NCBI GenBank assembly: GCA_028131545.1
Contig: JAOICL010000020.1
Span: 1 to 40,686, forward strand
Length of the DNA: 40,686 nt
Direction: 5' to 3'
Origin: Vibrio sp.
GTDB lineage: Bacteria; Pseudomonadota; Gammaproteobacteria; Enterobacterales; Vibrionaceae
Shown: piece after piece, positions 19,671 to 30,458 of the stretch
Layout: the number at the start of each line of letters is the position of its first letter
How positions within the stretch are numbered: the first letter of the stretch is position 1
Program-made: the position numbers and the translations under genes
Notes under the pieces: model-generated
Seen by the model: only the letters and a program-made list of their open reading frames with translations
Told to the model about the DNA's origin: nothing
The model's database searches: none

Positions 19671-22600
19671 ATGTCTGATCCAAAATTTATTCATTTGAGA
19701 GTCCATAGTGATTACTCGATGATTGATGGCTTGTCCAAAGTTCCTCCTCTTGTTAAAGCGGTAGCTAAGCAAAATATGCCAGCGATGGCATTAACTGATT
19801 TCACGAACCTGTGTGGGTTAGTTAAGTTTTATGGCACAGCACACAGTTGTGGCATTAAACCTATTATTGGTGCTGACTTTACAATGCAATCATCAGAATT
19901 TGGTGATGAATTAACAGGGATCACCGTTCTTGCCATGAATAATGAAGGGTATAAAAACCTAACATTATTAATCTCTAAAGCTTACTTGAGAGGGCATGTA
20001 CAGCATAAGCCTGTGATTGATAAAGAGTGGCTGATTGAGCTTAATACGGGCTTAATTGTTCTTTCTGGAGGACGTCAAGGAGAAGTCGGTAAAGCCTTAT
20101 TAAAGGGAAATCAAGCAACAGCTAAAGCATGCATTGCCTTTTATCAACAGTACTTTCCCGATCGTTATTATTTAGAGTTAATCCGAACAGGACGAACGGA
20201 TGAAGAGACTTACCTACATTTTGCATTGGAGATTGCGGAGCAAGAAGGGTTGCCCGTTGTAGCAACGAATGAAGTCGTGATCTTAAATGAAGACCAATTC
20301 GATGCTCATGAAATCCGAGTTGCTATTCATGATGGCTATACCTTAGTTGATCCTAGACGCCCTAAAAAATATAGCTCACAACAGTATCTACGCTCAGAAG
20401 AGGAAATGTGTGAAATATTTTCTGATATCCCTGAAGCGTTAGAAAACTCAGTTGAAATAGCTAAACGATGCAATGTGACCGTACGTTTAGGCGAATATTT
20501 TTTACCTAATTTCCCTACCGAAGGGATGAAAATTGAAGACTTTTTGATCAAGAAATCAGAAGAAGGTCTTGAAGACCGATTAGCATTCTTATTTCCTGAT
20601 CCTGAAGTTAGACAGACGAAACGTCCCGAATATGATGAACGTCTAAAAATAGAGTTGGAAGTCATTAATAATATGGGCTTTCCTGGCTACTTTTTGATCG
20701 TAATGGAATTCATACAATGGTCAAAGGATAACGATATCCCTGTTGGGCCTGGTCGAGGGTCTGGTGCCGGTTCATTAGTCGCTTATGCGTTGTCGATTAC
20801 TGACCTTGATCCCTTAGAGTATGATCTTCTTTTCGAACGATTTCTTAACCCTGAACGTGTTTCGATGCCTGATTTCGATATCGACTTCTGTATGGATAAG
20901 CGAGATAAAGTGATTGATCACGTCGCTGAAATGTACGGACGTGATGCGGTATCCCAGATCATTACCTTTGGTACTATGGCTGCGAAAGCAGTTATTCGAG
21001 ATGTTGGTCGAGTTCAAGGTCACCCATTTGGCTTTGTCGATCGAATTTCTAAGCTGATTCCACCCGATCCAGGAATGACGCTTGAAAAAGCATTTAAAGA
21101 AGAGCCCGCTTTACAGGATTTATACGATGGCGATGAAGATGTAAAAGAGCTTATCGATAAGTGCCGTATTCTAGAAGGATGTACTCGAAATGCAGGTAAA
21201 CACGCTGGTGGTGTTGTCATATCACCAACGACGATCACTGACTTTGCACCTATTTATGCGGATGCTGAAGGTAAGTTCCCAGTAACGCAATTCGATAAAA
21301 ATGATGTTGAAACCGCAGGCTTAGTTAAGTTTGACTTTTTGGGTCTACGAACCCTCACCATCATTGATTGGGCTTTAGGGCTGATTAATCCCCGATTAGA
21401 AAAGGAAGGCAAAAAAGCAATACGGATTGAATCGATCCCTCTACAGGATCAGGCATCATTTCGATTGTTACAGAACTCTGAAACAACCGCTGTATTCCAG
21501 CTAGAATCAAGAGGAATGAAAGATCTCATTAAGCGCCTTCAACCGGATTCCTTTGAAGATATTATCGCTCTAGTTGCTCTATTTCGTCCTGGTCCATTAC
21601 AGTCGGGCATGGTTGATAACTTTATCGACCGTAAGCACGGCCGAGAAGATATTTCATATCCAGATGTAACTTGGCAACATGACTCTTTAAAAGAAACACT
21701 TGATCCAACCTATGGCATCATTTTGTATCAAGAGCAGGTTATGCAAATTGCTCAGATATTGGCAGGGTATACTCTTGGCGGCGCAGATATGTTACGTCGA
21801 GCCATGGGTAAGAAGAAACCAGAAGAAATGGCAAAGCAACGAGCCATTTTTAAAGAAGGGTCAGAAAATAATGGAGTAGATGGCGAACTAGCTATGAAGA
21901 TCTTCGATCTCGTAGAGAAGTTTGCAGGCTATGGTTTTAACAAATCACACTCAGCAGCCTATGCTTTAGTTTCTTATCAAACACTTTGGTTGAAAACACA
22001 TTATCCTGCTGAATTCATGGCTGCCGTTATGACGGCGGACATGGATAACACTGAAAAGGTTGTAGGCTTAATCGATGAATGCTTAAGAATGAAGTTGAAG
22101 GTGCTACCACCGGATATTAATTCAGGGTTATATCGTTTCAATGTGGACGAAGAAGGGAGTATTGTTTACGGTATTGGCGCAATTAAAGGTGTTGGTGAAG
22201 GCCCGATTGAAGCGATACTTGAAGCCAGAGAGCAGGGCGGCCACTTTAAGGATTTATTCGATTTTTGCGCTAGAATTGATCTCAAGCGAGTTAATAAGCG
22301 CGTCATTGAAAAGCTTATTTATGCAGGTGCTTTGGATCGTTTAGGCCCACATCGTGCAGCACTAATGGCATCTTTAGGTGATGCAGTGAAAGCCGCGAGT
22401 CAATACCATCAGGCAGAAGCCTTTGGTCAAAGTGATATGTTTGGAGTATTAACTGAAGCGCCAGATGAAGTCGAAAATAAATACACGCAGGTACCACCAT
22501 GGCCTGAAAAGGTATGGCTTGAGGGTGAAAAAAGTACCTTGGGACTGTATCTAACTGGGCATCCAATTAATCAATATCTACGTGAAATTAGAAAATACAC

Positions 22601-23150
22601 CAGTTGCCGTCTTGTGGATTTAACGCCGACAAGACGAGATCAAAGCATGACGGTGTCGGGTTTAGTTATAGCCTCTAAGGTGATCACAACCAAACGAGGA
22701 ACCAGAATGGGAGCATTAACGTTAGATGATCGAAGTGGTCGTTTAGAAGTGATGCTCTTTTCTGAAGCATTAGAGAAATACGCTGACTATCTAGAGCCGG
22801 ACAAAATACTAGTGGTTTCAGGCCAAGTGAGCTTTGATGACTTTAGTGGCGGTTTAAAAATGTCAGCCAGAGAAGTGCTTGATTTAGGTGGCGCGCGTGA
22901 AAAGTTTGCACGGGGCCTTGCAATTTCAATTAATGAAAAGCAGATAAATCAGCAATTTTTTGACTCATTTTATGAGAAAATAGCTCCTTATCGTTCAGGT
23001 ACGATACCAGTTCATGTATACTACCAAACATCTGATGCTAGAGCACGGTTGACATTAGGTACAGAATGGCGTGTAACGCCAACGGATACTTTAATAGATG
23101 ACCTAAAACAATTACTTGGCCAAGACCAAGTGGAACTTGAATTTAACTAG
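19671..23150 (+). CDS. dnaE: DNA polymerase III alpha subunit
   Basis: Catalytic subunit of the replicative polymerase. Order of domains: PHP (N-terminal, [13 protein letters not shown] at 8-20), polymerase palm, fingers, tandem helix-hairpin-helix and a C-terminal OB fold. The catalytic aspartates D401 and D403 are in PDFDIDF, and QSDMF at 920-924 is the clamp-binding motif; both have the same numbering as in E. coli. The frame also offers a TTG three codons upstream, but the ATG at 19671 gives [16 protein letters not shown] as in the family: 1159 aa. The proofreading partner DnaQ is encoded at 31902-32642. Confidence 0.99.
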   Translation: MSDPKFIHLRVHSDYSMIDGLSKVPPLVKAVAKQNMPAMALTDFTNLCGLVKFYGTAHSCGIKPIIGADFTMQSSEFGDELTGITVLAMNNEGYKNLTLLISKAYLRGHVQHKPVIDKEWLIELNTGLIVLSGGRQGEVGKALLKGNQATAKACIAFYQQYFPDRYYLELIRTGRTDEETYLHFALEIAEQEGLPVVATNEVVILNEDQFDAHEIRVAIHDGYTLVDPRRPKKYSSQQYLRSEEEMCEIFSDIPEALENSVEIAKRCNVTVRLGEYFLPNFPTEGMKIEDFLIKKSEEGLEDRLAFLFPDPEVRQTKRPEYDERLKIELEVINNMGFPGYFLIVMEFIQWSKDNDIPVGPGRGSGAGSLVAYALSITDLDPLEYDLLFERFLNPERVSMPDFDIDFCMDKRDKVIDHVAEMYGRDAVSQIITFGTMAAKAVIRDVGRVQGHPFGFVDRISKLIPPDPGMTLEKAFKEEPALQDLYDGDEDVKELIDKCRILEGCTRNAGKHAGGVVISPTTITDFAPIYADAEGKFPVTQFDKNDVETAGLVKFDFLGLRTLTIIDWALGLINPRLEKEGKKAIRIESIPLQDQASFRLLQNSETTAVFQLESRGMKDLIKRLQPDSFEDIIALVALFRPGPLQSGMVDNFIDRKHGREDISYPDVTWQHDSLKETLDPTYGIILYQEQVMQIAQILAGYTLGGADMLRRAMGKKKPEEMAKQRAIFKEGSENNGVDGELAMKIFDLVEKFAGYGFNKSHSAAYALVSYQTLWLKTHYPAEFMAAVMTADMDNTEKVVGLIDECLRMKLKVLPPDINSGLYRFNVDEEGSIVYGIGAIKGVGEGPIEAILEAREQGGHFKDLFDFCARIDLKRVNKRVIEKLIYAGALDRLGPHRAALMASLGDAVKAASQYHQAEAFGQSDMFGVLTEAPDEVENKYTQVPPWPEKVWLEGEKSTLGLYLTGHPINQYLREIRKYTSCRLVDLTPTRRDQSMTVSGLVIASKVITTKRGTRMGALTLDDRSGRLEVMLFSEALEKYADYLEPDKILVVSGQVSFDDFSGGLKMSAREVLDLGGAREKFARGLAISINEKQINQQFFDSFYEKIAPYRSGTIPVHVYYQTSDARARLTLGTEWRVTPTDTLIDDLKQLLGQDQVELEFN

Positions 23151-23176
23151 ATATTCAGTCAATATCTCATTATAAG

Positions 23177-23206
23177 AAAAAGCCTTACTACTTTAGTCAG
23201 GCTTTA
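23177..23206 (+). terminator. Weak terminator-like hairpin after dnaE
   Basis: AAAGCCT (23179-23185) pairs with AGGCTTT (23199-23205), with an extra ACT/AGT pairing inside the loop. There is no long T run, so termination is likely partial and accA may be partly co-transcribed with dnaE. Confidence 0.5.
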
Positions 23207-23246
23207 ATATGAAGAATAAACGGCTGAATAATTTAAGGATCTATAA

Positions 23247-24206
23247 ATGAGCCTAAACTTTTTGGAATTTGAAAAACCAATTGCAGTACTTGAAGCTAAA
23301 ATTGAAGCTCTTCGTGTAGAGTCTCGCCATGGTAGCGAAAGTGGTGTTGATTTACAGAAAGAAATCGAACAACTAGAGCAAAAAAGTCATGAGCTAAGAG
23401 TCAAAACCTTTGCAAATCTTGGCGCATGGGAAACAGCTCAACTTGCTCGTCATCCTCTGCGTCCATATACATTGGATTACATCGAGCATGCATTTACAGA
23501 ATTCGAAGAACTGGCAGGCGATCGAGCATTTGCTGATGATAAAGCCATTGTAGGCGGTATTGCTCGTTTAGAAGGTCGTCCTGTGATGATCATTGGTCAT
23601 CAAAAAGGCCGTGAAACGAAAGAAAAAGTAAAACGTAACTTTGGTATGCCTAAACCTGAAGGTTACCGTAAAGCATTACGTTTAATGAAAATGGCAGAGC
23701 GTTTTAAAATGCCAATCATCACTTTTATCGATACGGCTGGTGCTTACCCAGGTGTAGGTGCAGAAGAGCGTGGTCAATCGGAAGCGATAGCAACAAACTT
23801 GAAAGCAATGGCTGGCCTTAATGTTCCCGTTATTTGTAATGTTATCGGCGAAGGTGGTTCAGGTGGTGCACTAGCTATTGGTGTTGGCGACTACGTGAAC
23901 ATGCTTCAATACTCAACTTATTCTGTTATTTCTCCGGAAGGTTGTGCATCTATCTTATGGCGTGATTCAGATAAAGCACCACAAGCCGCTGAGGCAATGG
24001 GCCTTATCGCCCCTCGCCTAAAAGAGCTTGAGCTTATTGATAGTATTATCGAAGAGCCATTAGGTGGCGCGCATCGTGATCATGCTGCTATGGCATCAAA
24101 CATGAAAGATACGCTATTAAGTCAATTAAAAGAGCTTGATACATTAGACAACGATGAACTTAAAGATCGTCGTTACTCTCGTCTAATGAGCTACGGTTAC
24201 GTATAA
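23247..24206 (+). CDS. accA: Acetyl-CoA carboxylase carboxyltransferase subunit alpha
   Basis: Forms with AccD the carboxyltransferase that makes malonyl-CoA, the first step of fatty acid synthesis. 319 aa, the same length as E. coli. Motifs: an N-terminal coiled coil (about residues 10-50), [39 protein letters not shown], and the oxyanion-hole glycines in [17 protein letters not shown] with AGGA upstream. Followed by a strong terminator. Confidence 0.99.
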   Translation: MSLNFLEFEKPIAVLEAKIEALRVESRHGSESGVDLQKEIEQLEQKSHELRVKTFANLGAWETAQLARHPLRPYTLDYIEHAFTEFEELAGDRAFADDKAIVGGIARLEGRPVMIIGHQKGRETKEKVKRNFGMPKPEGYRKALRLMKMAERFKMPIITFIDTAGAYPGVGAEERGQSEAIATNLKAMAGLNVPVICNVIGEGGSGGALAIGVGDYVNMLQYSTYSVISPEGCASILWRDSDKAPQAAEAMGLIAPRLKELELIDSIIEEPLGGAHRDHAAMASNMKDTLLSQLKELDTLDNDELKDRRYSRLMSYGYV

Positions 24207-24225
24207 AGCGAGATGTAATTTATTG

Positions 24226-24256
24226 AAAGGGTTGAACATATGTTCAACCCTTTTTT
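24226..24256 (+). terminator. Rho-independent terminator after accA
   Basis: AAAGGGTTGAAC (24226-24237) pairs perfectly with GTTCAACCCTTT (24242-24253) around an ATAT loop, followed by a T run to 24256. Confidence 0.93.
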
Positions 24257-24309
24257 ATTTATAATTAACCTATTCCTTTCCTCATCTTGTTAGGTCTGAA
24301 TAACTCATC

Positions 24310-25644
24310 ATGTTATATAGCCAGTTTGAATCAATATTAAAGTCACATATTAAGAGCAAGAATAAAATCGTATTAGCATTGAGTGGAGGCATCGACTCTT
24401 CAGTGTTATTGCATTTACTTGCACGTTACCAACATGAAAATAATGTTACTTGTATCGCGGTACATATACATCATGGTTTAAGCCCAAATGCTGACACATG
24501 GGCGAATTTATGTCGTCAATGGTGCCAAGAATATCGAATTGAGTATTTTGAAGAGAGGGTCAATCTGGATATAGGGCGAGCTCAAAGTATAGAAGCGCAG
24601 GCAAGAGAAGCTCGTTATGCGGCGTTAGCAAACTATATACAACCGAACGATGTTTTATTAACTGGCCAACACCTCGATGATCAAAGTGAAACATTTATGT
24701 TGGCATTGAAGCGGGGCAGTGGTCCTAAAGGGTTATCTTCGATGGCATCTACAATGCCTTTTTATCAAGGTACATTGATTCGACCATTGTTGGCAATTAA
24801 ACGCTTGGATATTGAAACTTACGCACAACATCAGCAATTGAACTGGGTTGAAGATGAAAGTAATCAAGATACTCGTTTTGATCGAAATTTTTTAAGACAT
24901 GATGTTTTGCCTATCTTATCTCAGCGTTGGCCTCATATATCACACTCTATTGCACGAAGTGCTGAGCTTTGCGCAGAGCAAGAAGCGTTATTAGATGAAT
25001 TGATATCAAGTCAGTATAAAAGCATAGGGACATTGGATAATAAACACAGTGCTTTTGATACCCTTTCTATTGAAAAACTGGAAGTGCTTTCCCCATTATT
25101 ACGAAGAAGCTTATTAAGGAAATGGTTTGAACGAAACTTACTGAGCATGCCTAGCCGGCAACAATTACAGATCTTATGGGATGAAGTTGCTTTAGCGAGG
25201 CAAGATGCAACTCCTTCTTTAAGGATTGGTTCCATTGATGCTCGGCGTTTTAATGGTGAGTTATATCTTGTTCAGCCGATAGTTGATCTATCTAACTTTA
25301 AATCCACTATAACCGTTGGACAGGTATGTACTTTACCTGAAACGTTAGGTCAAGTGATGATTAATCATACTTCGACTTCCACCAGAATGGGGATGGATAT
25401 CGATAAGTTGAAAAAGGGACATGATCTTTGGGTACATTTTAATTCTGAAGGACTATATGCTCATCCAGCTGAGAGAGATAAAGGCCGGAAAGTAAAAAAG
25501 CTTTTTCAAGAATACAAAGTGCCAACATGGGAGCGTCGTCAAATACCCATTCTTATGTGTCGTGATAAAGTAGTCGCGATAGCTGGTTTATTCGTTGATA
25601 AAGCCTACTCTGGTGATAGTGCAGCATTTCAGTGGCACCGATAA
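24310..25644 (+). CDS. tilS: tRNA(Ile)-lysidine synthase
   Basis: Converts C34 of the CAU-anticodon isoleucine tRNA to lysidine, which makes it read AUA. The N-terminal PP-loop ATPase motif is SGGIDSS at residues 25-31; HIHHGLSPNAD and LTGQHLDDQSETF are further family signatures. The C-terminal domain binds tRNA. 444 aa, close to the 432 of E. coli. Start ATG at 24310 has only a weak ribosome binding site. The gene follows accA as in other Vibrio; a cytochrome gene starts 14 bases after it. Confidence 0.97.
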   Translation: MLYSQFESILKSHIKSKNKIVLALSGGIDSSVLLHLLARYQHENNVTCIAVHIHHGLSPNADTWANLCRQWCQEYRIEYFEERVNLDIGRAQSIEAQAREARYAALANYIQPNDVLLTGQHLDDQSETFMLALKRGSGPKGLSSMASTMPFYQGTLIRPLLAIKRLDIETYAQHQQLNWVEDESNQDTRFDRNFLRHDVLPILSQRWPHISHSIARSAELCAEQEALLDELISSQYKSIGTLDNKHSAFDTLSIEKLEVLSPLLRRSLLRKWFERNLLSMPSRQQLQILWDEVALARQDATPSLRIGSIDARRFNGELYLVQPIVDLSNFKSTITVGQVCTLPETLGQVMINHTSTSTRMGMDIDKLKKGHDLWVHFNSEGLYAHPAERDKGRKVKKLFQEYKVPTWERRQIPILMCRDKVVAIAGLFVDKAYSGDSAAFQWHR

Positions 25645-25658
25645 AGTAAGGAGGACTT

Positions 25659-26373
<715 letters not shown>

Positions 26374-26406
26374 TTTGCTAATGTGACGAATTGTCGTTTA
26401 TCTAAG

Positions 26407-26475
26407 AAAAAAAGAGCCTTATTATGTTATCTACTTTCAACTAGAAAGAGATGCGGATAATACGGCTCTTTTTTT
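26407..26475 (+). terminator. Long composite terminator after glnB
   Basis: AAAAAAAGAGCC (26407-26418) pairs with GGCTCTTTTTTT (26464-26475). Inside, TATTAT pairs with ATAATA, and CTTTC/GAAAG forms an apical stem around AACTA. The whole 69-base element folds into one long hairpin with a T run. It ends the tilS-cytochrome-glnB transcript. The structure is unusually long for a simple terminator. Confidence 0.85.
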
Positions 26476-26625
26476 GTGACTAGTTAAAGTGAGGGTAATT
26501 CACCACGTCCTTAACGTTGAATATCATTATGATGACGATGGAGTTATTGATAAATAGTGGTGAGAATCACACTTATCTGCATATACTTGTAACAGTGATA
26601 CAACCGAATGATTTAGGAGCGACAA

Positions 26626-27534
26626 ATGCTTCAAAAGAGTATGATTGTTGCCGGCATCATAGCTTCAATTAGCGGTATTCAATGGATCTATGACATTCCA
26701 GCAACCCCTCAAATTGTGTCTTTAAATAATACATCGACACCCATTGGTGAAACCTGTGTAAGAGAGAGTCACCTTCAACCATTAGATAACAATGGTGTGG
26801 TGAGTTTATTGGTGTGGAATGTAGAGCAATTAGGTCAAGAGTGGTTGCCGAAGCTCAAAGTGATTTCTCAGCAAAAATCGTTAACATTGTTACAAGACAC
26901 CAGCTTAACATCAGATTTCACACAGTGGCTAAAAGCTGAAGGACACAGTGCTTATTATGCTGATGCATTCAGTTTATTGGAGCGCTCTTATGGTGTCATG
27001 ACATTATCTAAGGTTTCTCCGCTACAAGCCTGTGTGTACACACAAAAAGAGCCTTGGATACAATTACCCAAATCGACACTATTGACCCATTATTCTCTTT
27101 CAAATGGTCAGCGGTTGGCTGTCGTTAACCTGCATGCGGTTAATTATTCCTTTGATTTAACCGATTACAAGCGGCAATTTAATGATGTCCTTCAGGCATT
27201 GACTCATCATAAAGGCCCGATGATTGTGGCGGGTGACTTTAGCAGTTGGAATGAAGAGCGAGAGTCTTTTGTTAAGCAACGCCTGTATAAAGCCGGCTTA
27301 AGAGAGGTTTCTTACTCAGGGGTGTCTGATAATGCGCTTGAAACCGGTTTGGTCCTGAAGCATGTTTTTTATCGTGGGTTAATGGTGACGCAAGCTGAGC
27401 GAGCAGAGCCCCAATACCTTGCGGATGAACCTTCGCAGGTTCAGTTTAGAATTGAACATAACTTGCTAGAACACGCTTATCAAGCAGAAAAAGTGTCATT
27501 TTTATGGAACAAAAAAATGCAAAATTTGAAGTGA
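26626..27534 (+). CDS. yafD: YafD-like endonuclease/exonuclease/phosphatase-fold protein, probably inactive
   Basis: Resembles E. coli YafD along its length: LLVWNVEQLGQEWL, GVMTLSKVSPLQAC, LAVVNLHAVNYSFDL and IVAGDFSSWNEER all line up. Position beside mltD-gloB-yafS-rnhA-dnaQ is as in E. coli. The N-terminal 22 residues are hydrophobic and look like a membrane anchor or signal. Catalytic residues expected of this fold are largely altered: the metal-binding glutamate is D91, GDFN is GDFS (S206), the aspartate of the DFVFYRGL segment is K245, and the C-terminal SDH is not recognisable. N65, H170 and D204 remain. A degenerate enzyme with another role is likely. Function of YafD itself is not well known. 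AGGAG lies six bases before the ATG. Confidence 0.85.
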   Translation: MLQKSMIVAGIIASISGIQWIYDIPATPQIVSLNNTSTPIGETCVRESHLQPLDNNGVVSLLVWNVEQLGQEWLPKLKVISQQKSLTLLQDTSLTSDFTQWLKAEGHSAYYADAFSLLERSYGVMTLSKVSPLQACVYTQKEPWIQLPKSTLLTHYSLSNGQRLAVVNLHAVNYSFDLTDYKRQFNDVLQALTHHKGPMIVAGDFSSWNEERESFVKQRLYKAGLREVSYSGVSDNALETGLVLKHVFYRGLMVTQAERAEPQYLADEPSQVQFRIEHNLLEHAYQAEKVSFLWNKKMQNLK

Positions 27535-27580
27535 CTTTAGGTTACAGGTGAAAGCGAATCATCATTTATTTACGGTGATA

Positions 27581-27623
27581 AAATAAGGGGTTAACTCTAT
27601 AATCATGAGTTAACCCCTTATTT
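27581..27623. terminator. Bidirectional terminator between yafD and mltD
   Basis: A perfect 17-bp inverted repeat (AAATAAGGGGTTAACTC and its complement) encloses nine bases. It lies between two convergent genes and ends right at the mltD stop. T-rich on both strands. Confidence 0.88.
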
Positions 27624-27624
27624 A

Positions 27625-29301
27625 TTAAAGTGTTACTTTGGTAACATCGACATACAGTTTTAATTTTTGTCCAGGTTGCAGATACTTACTCTTATTTAAG
27701 TGATTCCACTTTACCACATCAGAAGAGCGAACTTTAAACTTGCTGGCTATACGACTGATGCTATCACCGGAGCGGACAGAGTAATACACTGTACGGATAA
27801 TCGAGCCTTGCTCCCCTTTTTTCCAAACGACGAGCTTTTGTCCAATACGTAATGTATCGCGTGGTGCCATACCATTCCATTTTGCCAGTGATTGATGTGA
27901 CACTTTATGTTTTCGAGCAATCGTCCAAAAACTATCACCAGAAGCGACTGTGTGCGTGACTTTATACTGTCCACGCGCTTTCGACTGTGTTTTCTTTAGG
28001 CGATTATTAGCACTTAACGTATAAGCCTCATTCCCCTTAGTTGCTGTGGGGATGAGTAAATGCTGACCGACACGAATATTATTATTACGCAGTTGATTAG
28101 CATCTCTGATTATTTGACTCGTGGTTTGGTATTTTTGAGCAATAACACTGATGACATCACCCGACTTGACCTTATATCGAATGGTTTTTACACCTTTACC
28201 TTTATTTTTTTCAAGGTTATGAGTAAAGGTATCTACAGCATGAATAGGTAGAAGCAGGTTTTGATTTTTTTTAGGAGCCGTTGACCATTGGTTATACGCA
28301 GGGTTTAAACTTTGTAATTGCTTGAGTGAGATACCTGCATAATTTGCGGCAATCGCAAGATCTAACTGTTCCTTCGGTTCTACCACTTGAACTACGGGTT
28401 TATTCGCAATACTCGGAATATTAATACCATACTTTTCTTGGTTGGCAACGAGATCCGCTAAAGCTAATAATTTTGGTACGTATCCACTGGTTTCTTTCGG
28501 CAAAGATAATGAAAAGAAATCAATCGGTTTACCGAGTCGTTTATTCTTTTTAACTGCACCCGATACTCGCCCCCCTCCGCTGTTGTACGCAGCAATAGCC
28601 AATTCCCAACTGCCATCAAAACGTTTATTTAGGTAGGTGAGGTAATCTAAAGCTGCATCGGTTGAGGCTGAAACGTCTCTGCGTCCGTCATACCAAAAGT
28701 CTTGATCTAAACCAAAGCGCTTGCCTGTACCAGGAACAAACTGCCAAAGACCTGCTGCACGCCCATGTGAATAGGCAAAGGCATCAAAGGAGCTTTCTAC
28801 TACAGGCAGTAAAGCCAATTCAAGGGGCATACCTCGTTCTTCAACTTTAGTCGTAATCAGGTAGAGAAAAGGTTCAGCACGTTTAGCGACGGTTCTCATA
28901 TGACTTGGATTACGTAAAAACCACTTTCTATAATACTCAACTGAAGAATGATTCGGAGTCTTTAATGACATTTGCATAGCAATACGTTGCCAAACGTCTT
29001 CCTGATTTTGTGGTGTATCTTCGATTTTATGCGCCGCAGAGGTATCTGAAGATGAGCGAGTGTCATTAACTAGAACGTCATCTAAAGGGCTCTCTGTATC
29101 GACCAATTGATTCGTGGTGACATCGAATCCTTCAGGATCTGGAGATTGACTTGTAATATCAGAAGAAGACACATAAACCGGAGTTTTTTCTTCGGTGGCT
29201 AATGTTTGAGTTTTAGATTCTGGTGCGTTCTTTTGTTCGAATGATGCGGTTTGACAGCCGCTAAGTAGCAGGGCAAAAGGTAAGGTGTATTTTAAGCGCA
29301 T
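27625..29301 (-). CDS. mltD: Membrane-bound lytic murein transglycosylase D
   Basis: Outer-membrane lipoprotein that cleaves peptidoglycan with formation of anhydro-muropeptides. The lipobox LLSGC (C16) ends the signal peptide. A low-complexity linker runs to about residue 100. The transglycosylase domain has catalytic E169 in PVVESSFDAFAYSHGRAAG. Three LysM peptidoglycan-binding repeats follow, at about 374-418, 446-494 and 506-551. E. coli MltD, as I recall, has two LysM repeats and 452 residues, so this 558-aa protein is longer mainly by the N-terminal linker and one LysM. ATG after AAAGGA. Confidence 0.97.
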   Translation of the reverse strand: MRLKYTLPFALLLSGCQTASFEQKNAPESKTQTLATEEKTPVYVSSSDITSQSPDPEGFDVTTNQLVDTESPLDDVLVNDTRSSSDTSAAHKIEDTPQNQEDVWQRIAMQMSLKTPNHSSVEYYRKWFLRNPSHMRTVAKRAEPFLYLITTKVEERGMPLELALLPVVESSFDAFAYSHGRAAGLWQFVPGTGKRFGLDQDFWYDGRRDVSASTDAALDYLTYLNKRFDGSWELAIAAYNSGGGRVSGAVKKNKRLGKPIDFFSLSLPKETSGYVPKLLALADLVANQEKYGINIPSIANKPVVQVVEPKEQLDLAIAANYAGISLKQLQSLNPAYNQWSTAPKKNQNLLLPIHAVDTFTHNLEKNKGKGVKTIRYKVKSGDVISVIAQKYQTTSQIIRDANQLRNNNIRVGQHLLIPTATKGNEAYTLSANNRLKKTQSKARGQYKVTHTVASGDSFWTIARKHKVSHQSLAKWNGMAPRDTLRIGQKLVVWKKGEQGSIIRTVYYSVRSGDSISRIASKFKVRSSDVVKWNHLNKSKYLQPGQKLKLYVDVTKVTL

Positions 29302-29480
29302 GAAAAATCCTTTGAGTGTATTAATATCCTGATTATGTAATACAAAATAAATATTGGAATTGTCATTTGTATCAATAGTGTAATCAGTTTGACCTATCCC
29401 TTTGGTCTTATTGTTCTAATTATATTCTTATGATTACATGACGATAATCATACTGTGGCGTGCACAAACAGGTTCACTGT

Positions 29481-29517
29481 GCGGTACTTCATGTTTTACT
29501 TTATGAGATTGTACCGC
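29481..29517. repeat. Inverted repeat in the mltD-gloB spacer
   Basis: GCGGTAC (29481-29487) and GTACCGC (29511-29517) are perfect complements, with TCAT/ATGA pairing inside. The spacer (29302-29560, 259 bases) should hold the mltD promoter on the minus strand. No T run marks this as a terminator for gloB on that strand. Role unknown. Confidence 0.4.
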
Positions 29518-29560
29518 TTTACAGAGCCATGTGACAAAAAAAAGTGTATCAAAGTTTACA

Positions 29561-30349
29561 TTAAAAGCGATTTTTCCATTCTCTTAGTACAGTGAATACG
29601 AGTAGTTCATCTGAAGTATTGTCATTTTCTATGAATTGAAGTGACAATAAATTGGATATTAGCGCTGGATTGCTGCATCTTAGGAATGGGTTAATCTGCT
29701 TCTCTTTTGCAATGGTAGTAGGCAGGGTTGGTGTATTGTTTTTTCGTAAACTTAACGCATGTTGATGGTAGTTTTGAAGCGTAACGTTAGTGGGGTCGGC
29801 TGCCAGTGCAAAGGCGATATTACTTAGCGTGTATTCGTGAGTACAGTAGACTAGGGTTGAATCAGGCAGTGAAGCCAGAGTATCTAAGGCTGATTTCATC
29901 TCAGCCATTGTTCCTTCAAAGACACGGCCACAGCCAGCTGAAAATAAGGTATCACCACAGAAAACAATCGAATGATCATTCGTGTTATTGGAATGGAAAT
30001 AAGCAATATGCCCTAGAGTATGTCCCTTTACGTCGAGTACTTCGAAGTCTTCATCTAATATTGATAGGTGATCTCCTTTTTCTAGCGCAATATGGTGACC
30101 TTGAATCGGATCGTGTTTAGGTGCGAAAACCAGAAGATGAGGGAAATGCTCTAAAAGTGTAGCGACTCCGCCAGTGTGGTCATGGTGATGATGCGTGATT
30201 AAAATAGAGTCTAATGTTAATTGATGTTGCTCTAAGTAATTCAATACCGGCGTTGCATCTCCAGGATCGACAACACTGCAATGCTGTCCTTTTTTGAGTA
30301 ACCAAATATAATTATCGTTAAAAGCGGGAATGGGTAGTATTTCTAACAT
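29561..30349 (-). CDS. gloB: Hydroxyacylglutathione hydrolase (glyoxalase II)
   Basis: Hydrolyses S-lactoylglutathione to lactate and glutathione in methylglyoxal detoxification. Metallo-beta-lactamase fold with the binuclear metal motif THHHHDH at residues 52-58, then GHTLGHIAYF, FCGDTLFSAGCGR and HEYTLSNIAFA. The open frame runs further upstream, but the family N-terminus is LPIPAFNDNYIW, so I choose the ATG at 30349 (262 aa, against 251 in E. coli). An ATG four codons earlier is also possible. Divergent from yafS, as in E. coli. Confidence 0.96.
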   Translation of the reverse strand: MLEILPIPAFNDNYIWLLKKGQHCSVVDPGDATPVLNYLEQHQLTLDSILITHHHHDHTGGVATLLEHFPHLLVFAPKHDPIQGHHIALEKGDHLSILDEDFEVLDVKGHTLGHIAYFHSNNTNDHSIVFCGDTLFSAGCGRVFEGTMAEMKSALDTLASLPDSTLVYCTHEYTLSNIAFALAADPTNVTLQNYHQHALSLRKNNTPTLPTTIAKEKQINPFLRCSNPALISNLLSLQFIENDNTSDELLVFTVLREWKNRF

Positions 30350-30458
30350 GAAGATGTCCATCGTAACTGGGTTCAAAAGCAAATATGTTGACTGTTTTTA
30401 GTGTACTGTTATTCACAAGAACTGACTATTAAAATGATGTTAAAGAGAGCGATGTGAT

